Below are positions 43,624 to 44,571 of a DNA stretch of 44,571 nucleotides, one piece after another. The stretch comes from Rozella allomycis CSF55 (lineage: Eukaryota; Rozellomycota), in NCBI GenBank assembly GCA_000442015.1, contig KE561005.1:1-44571 (forward strand), in the 5' to 3' direction. A program made the translations under genes and the position numbers. The notes beneath the pieces were generated by a model, which was given only the letters and a program-made list of their open reading frames with translations, ran no database searches and was not told the origin of the DNA. How positions within the stretch are numbered: the stretch's first letter is position 1; the number at the start of each line of letters is the position of its first letter.

Positions 43624-44269
43624 ATGTACCGCGCCTGCCGACCGACCCTTCCCACAATGAAAAGCACCATCCGTTCCAAACCCCAGCTCCGGTTCAAATC
43701 CAGTTCCCTTCCCAGCCCATGCGACACTCCCGAATCCTGTCACCCATATCTGCAAGCCAAGCTAGAGTCCCTCGAATCCCTCCTGCACACGCACAGTAAC
43801 CACACACTCCACCACTAATCTAGCGCGTCTGCTCACCGACATCCAAACAAAGCACGCGCTTCAGACCAAGATGCTTTGCGAAATCACTCAAGGTCTCGGC
43901 CACCGCTTCGAGCAGTACAATGCGGAATGGATCCGCCAGTATTTCCGGGTGCAGGGCTACGGCGACATTGATTTGATCGTTAATAGACGCGAAGCTGATC
44001 TGATGCACGAGGTGAATGAAAAGGGCAGCGAGTTTGAGATTGATATCATGTGCTTTGAGCCGTTTTTGATTTGCGAGGCGACATCGTATTTGAAGGAGGA
44101 TGAGGTTGAGAAGGTTGACAAGTTTGTAAAGATTGGACAGGTTATGCGGAAACGGTATATGAAGAAGCCGGAAATGTTCTTTTTCGCATTGGCTGTGGAG
44201 CCGAGGATTAAGGAGGAGGTTAAGATGATATGCGCCAAAAATAATATAAAATTGGTGACACAATGGTGA
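43624..44269 (+). CDS. PD-(D/E)XK nuclease-like protein with coiled coil
   Basis: Two exons (43624-43795, 43824-44269; 28-nt intron) give 205 residues. A Pro/Ser/Arg-rich start is followed by a coiled coil (LQAKLESLESLL, TDIQTKHALQTKML). Then comes an alpha/beta domain: GLGHRFEQYNAEWIRQYF, FEIDIMCFEPFLICEATSYL, VEKVDKFVKIGQVMRKRY, FALAVEP. The EIDI...ICEAT pattern is that of PD-(D/E)XK folds with D and E-x-K on adjacent strands, and the layout resembles DUF3782-type proteins. Here the Lys is Thr, so it may bind DNA without cutting, or be a degenerate nuclease. It is strikingly GC-rich against its AT-rich surroundings. The true start could be the ATG at 43657. The intron is normal for this genome. 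Confidence 0.6.
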
Positions 44270-44350
44270 AATGTAGCATAAAGGACGTACCCAATAAATT
44301 GTGCAATGTGCTTAATAAATAGTGCTAATGGTATATCATATTTTGTTTTA

Positions 44351-44571
44351 TTAATTGGTTTCAATTGAATGCTTTGATTTCAATTCAGGACATGATTCCA
44401 AATGCTTCAACGGCCCAATTACATTTTCAATTATATTCGGCAGATTTGACAGATCACTACCTTTCAGCTCGNTCGATGGATTCTTCCGACACAATAAAGT
44501 TACTGCACGTTTTAACAAGCTAATTACATTTAAACAAACGAGTTACCTGGCTGAGACTTGTTTTATCCAAA
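44351..44571 (-). CDS. C-terminal end of an unrecognised gene
   Basis: The minus frame enters from the right edge (IKQVSAS), crosses a 27-nt intron (44520-44546) and reads LLKRAVTLLCRKNPS, KGSDLSNLPNIIENVIGPL, ending HSIETN. One codon contains N (44472). The helical end has no recognised domain. The gene is convergent with the nuclease-like gene, whose stop is about 80 bp away. Confidence 0.5.

Noticed and set aside
1-44571. tRNA, rRNA or CRISPR features
   Set aside because: I scanned for tRNA-like A/B boxes, rRNA blocks and evenly spaced repeats and saw none; a tRNA search program would be needed to exclude tRNAs fully.

Overview
This is eukaryotic nuclear DNA: AT-rich, gene-dense in places, with split genes on both strands. 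Placing exons by hand against known families gives about 55 introns. Nearly all are 26-30 nt, start GTA, and end TAG or AAG (a few CAG or GAG). The gene set is fungal-like: protein O-mannosyltransferase, Ste23/insulysin, Alg14, exportin-1, proteasome Rpt6. It also includes an intraflagellar-transport subunit (CLUAP1/IFT38), so the organism makes a flagellum. Several genes encode intron-less secreted proteins, and there are Crinkler-like NTPase remnants. I infer a zoosporic, early-diverging fungus, probably an endoparasite of the Rozella/Cryptomycota type. There is no rRNA gene here to prove it.

Layout. 1-0.77 kb: F-box protein running off the left edge (-). 1.35-2.42 kb: C-terminal part of exportin-1 (-). 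2.4-4.1 kb: intron-less secreted protein (-). 4.5-4.7 kb: small Cys/His-rich secreted peptide (-). 4.8-7.2 kb: PMT2-like mannosyltransferase with 9 exons (-), divergent from an LRR protein (7.3-8.7 kb, +). 8.7-18.9 kb: gene desert made of decayed mobile elements (two non-LTR reverse transcriptases, a MULE transposase, a retroelement 3' end). 18.9-23.4 kb: nest of a dispersed repeat built round a CGCTTCGCTCGC core, plus a transposed scrap of a secreted-protein gene. 23.6-26.6 kb: insulysin (-), divergent from the 5' end of 2-oxoglutarate dehydrogenase E1 (+), which stops at an N. 27.5-28.15 kb: complete ALG14 (+). 28.4-30.3 kb: WNK kinase (+). 30.5-33.2 kb: SPRY-IQ protein (-). 33.3-34.6 kb: RPT6 (-). 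34.7-36.1 kb: CLUAP1 (-). 36.2-39.8 kb: repeats, a BED zinc-finger scrap, a PEX26-like gene (-) and a second intron-less secreted protein (-). 40.7-43.3 kb: three decayed copies of a Crinkler-like P-loop NTPase gene. 43.6-44.3 kb: GC-rich gene for a PD-(D/E)XK-like protein (+). 44.35 kb to the end: C-terminus of an unrecognised gene (-).

The housekeeping genes do not form a pathway cluster. PMT and ALG14 both serve protein glycosylation at the ER. CLUAP1 and perhaps the SPRY-IQ protein relate to the flagellum. The secreted genes, the Cys-rich peptide and the NTPase remnants look like host-interaction genes, and they lie beside repeats. Single Ns recur. At least two are contig joins with duplicated flanks, and one cuts the dehydrogenase gene, so local gene order across an N should be treated with care.

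Most noteworthy: a tightly size-constrained intron population; one 55-nt intron that reads as two abutting introns of 28 and 27 nt; a complete WNK kinase in a fungal-type genome; and a large SPRY plus multi-IQ protein I cannot assign to a known family.
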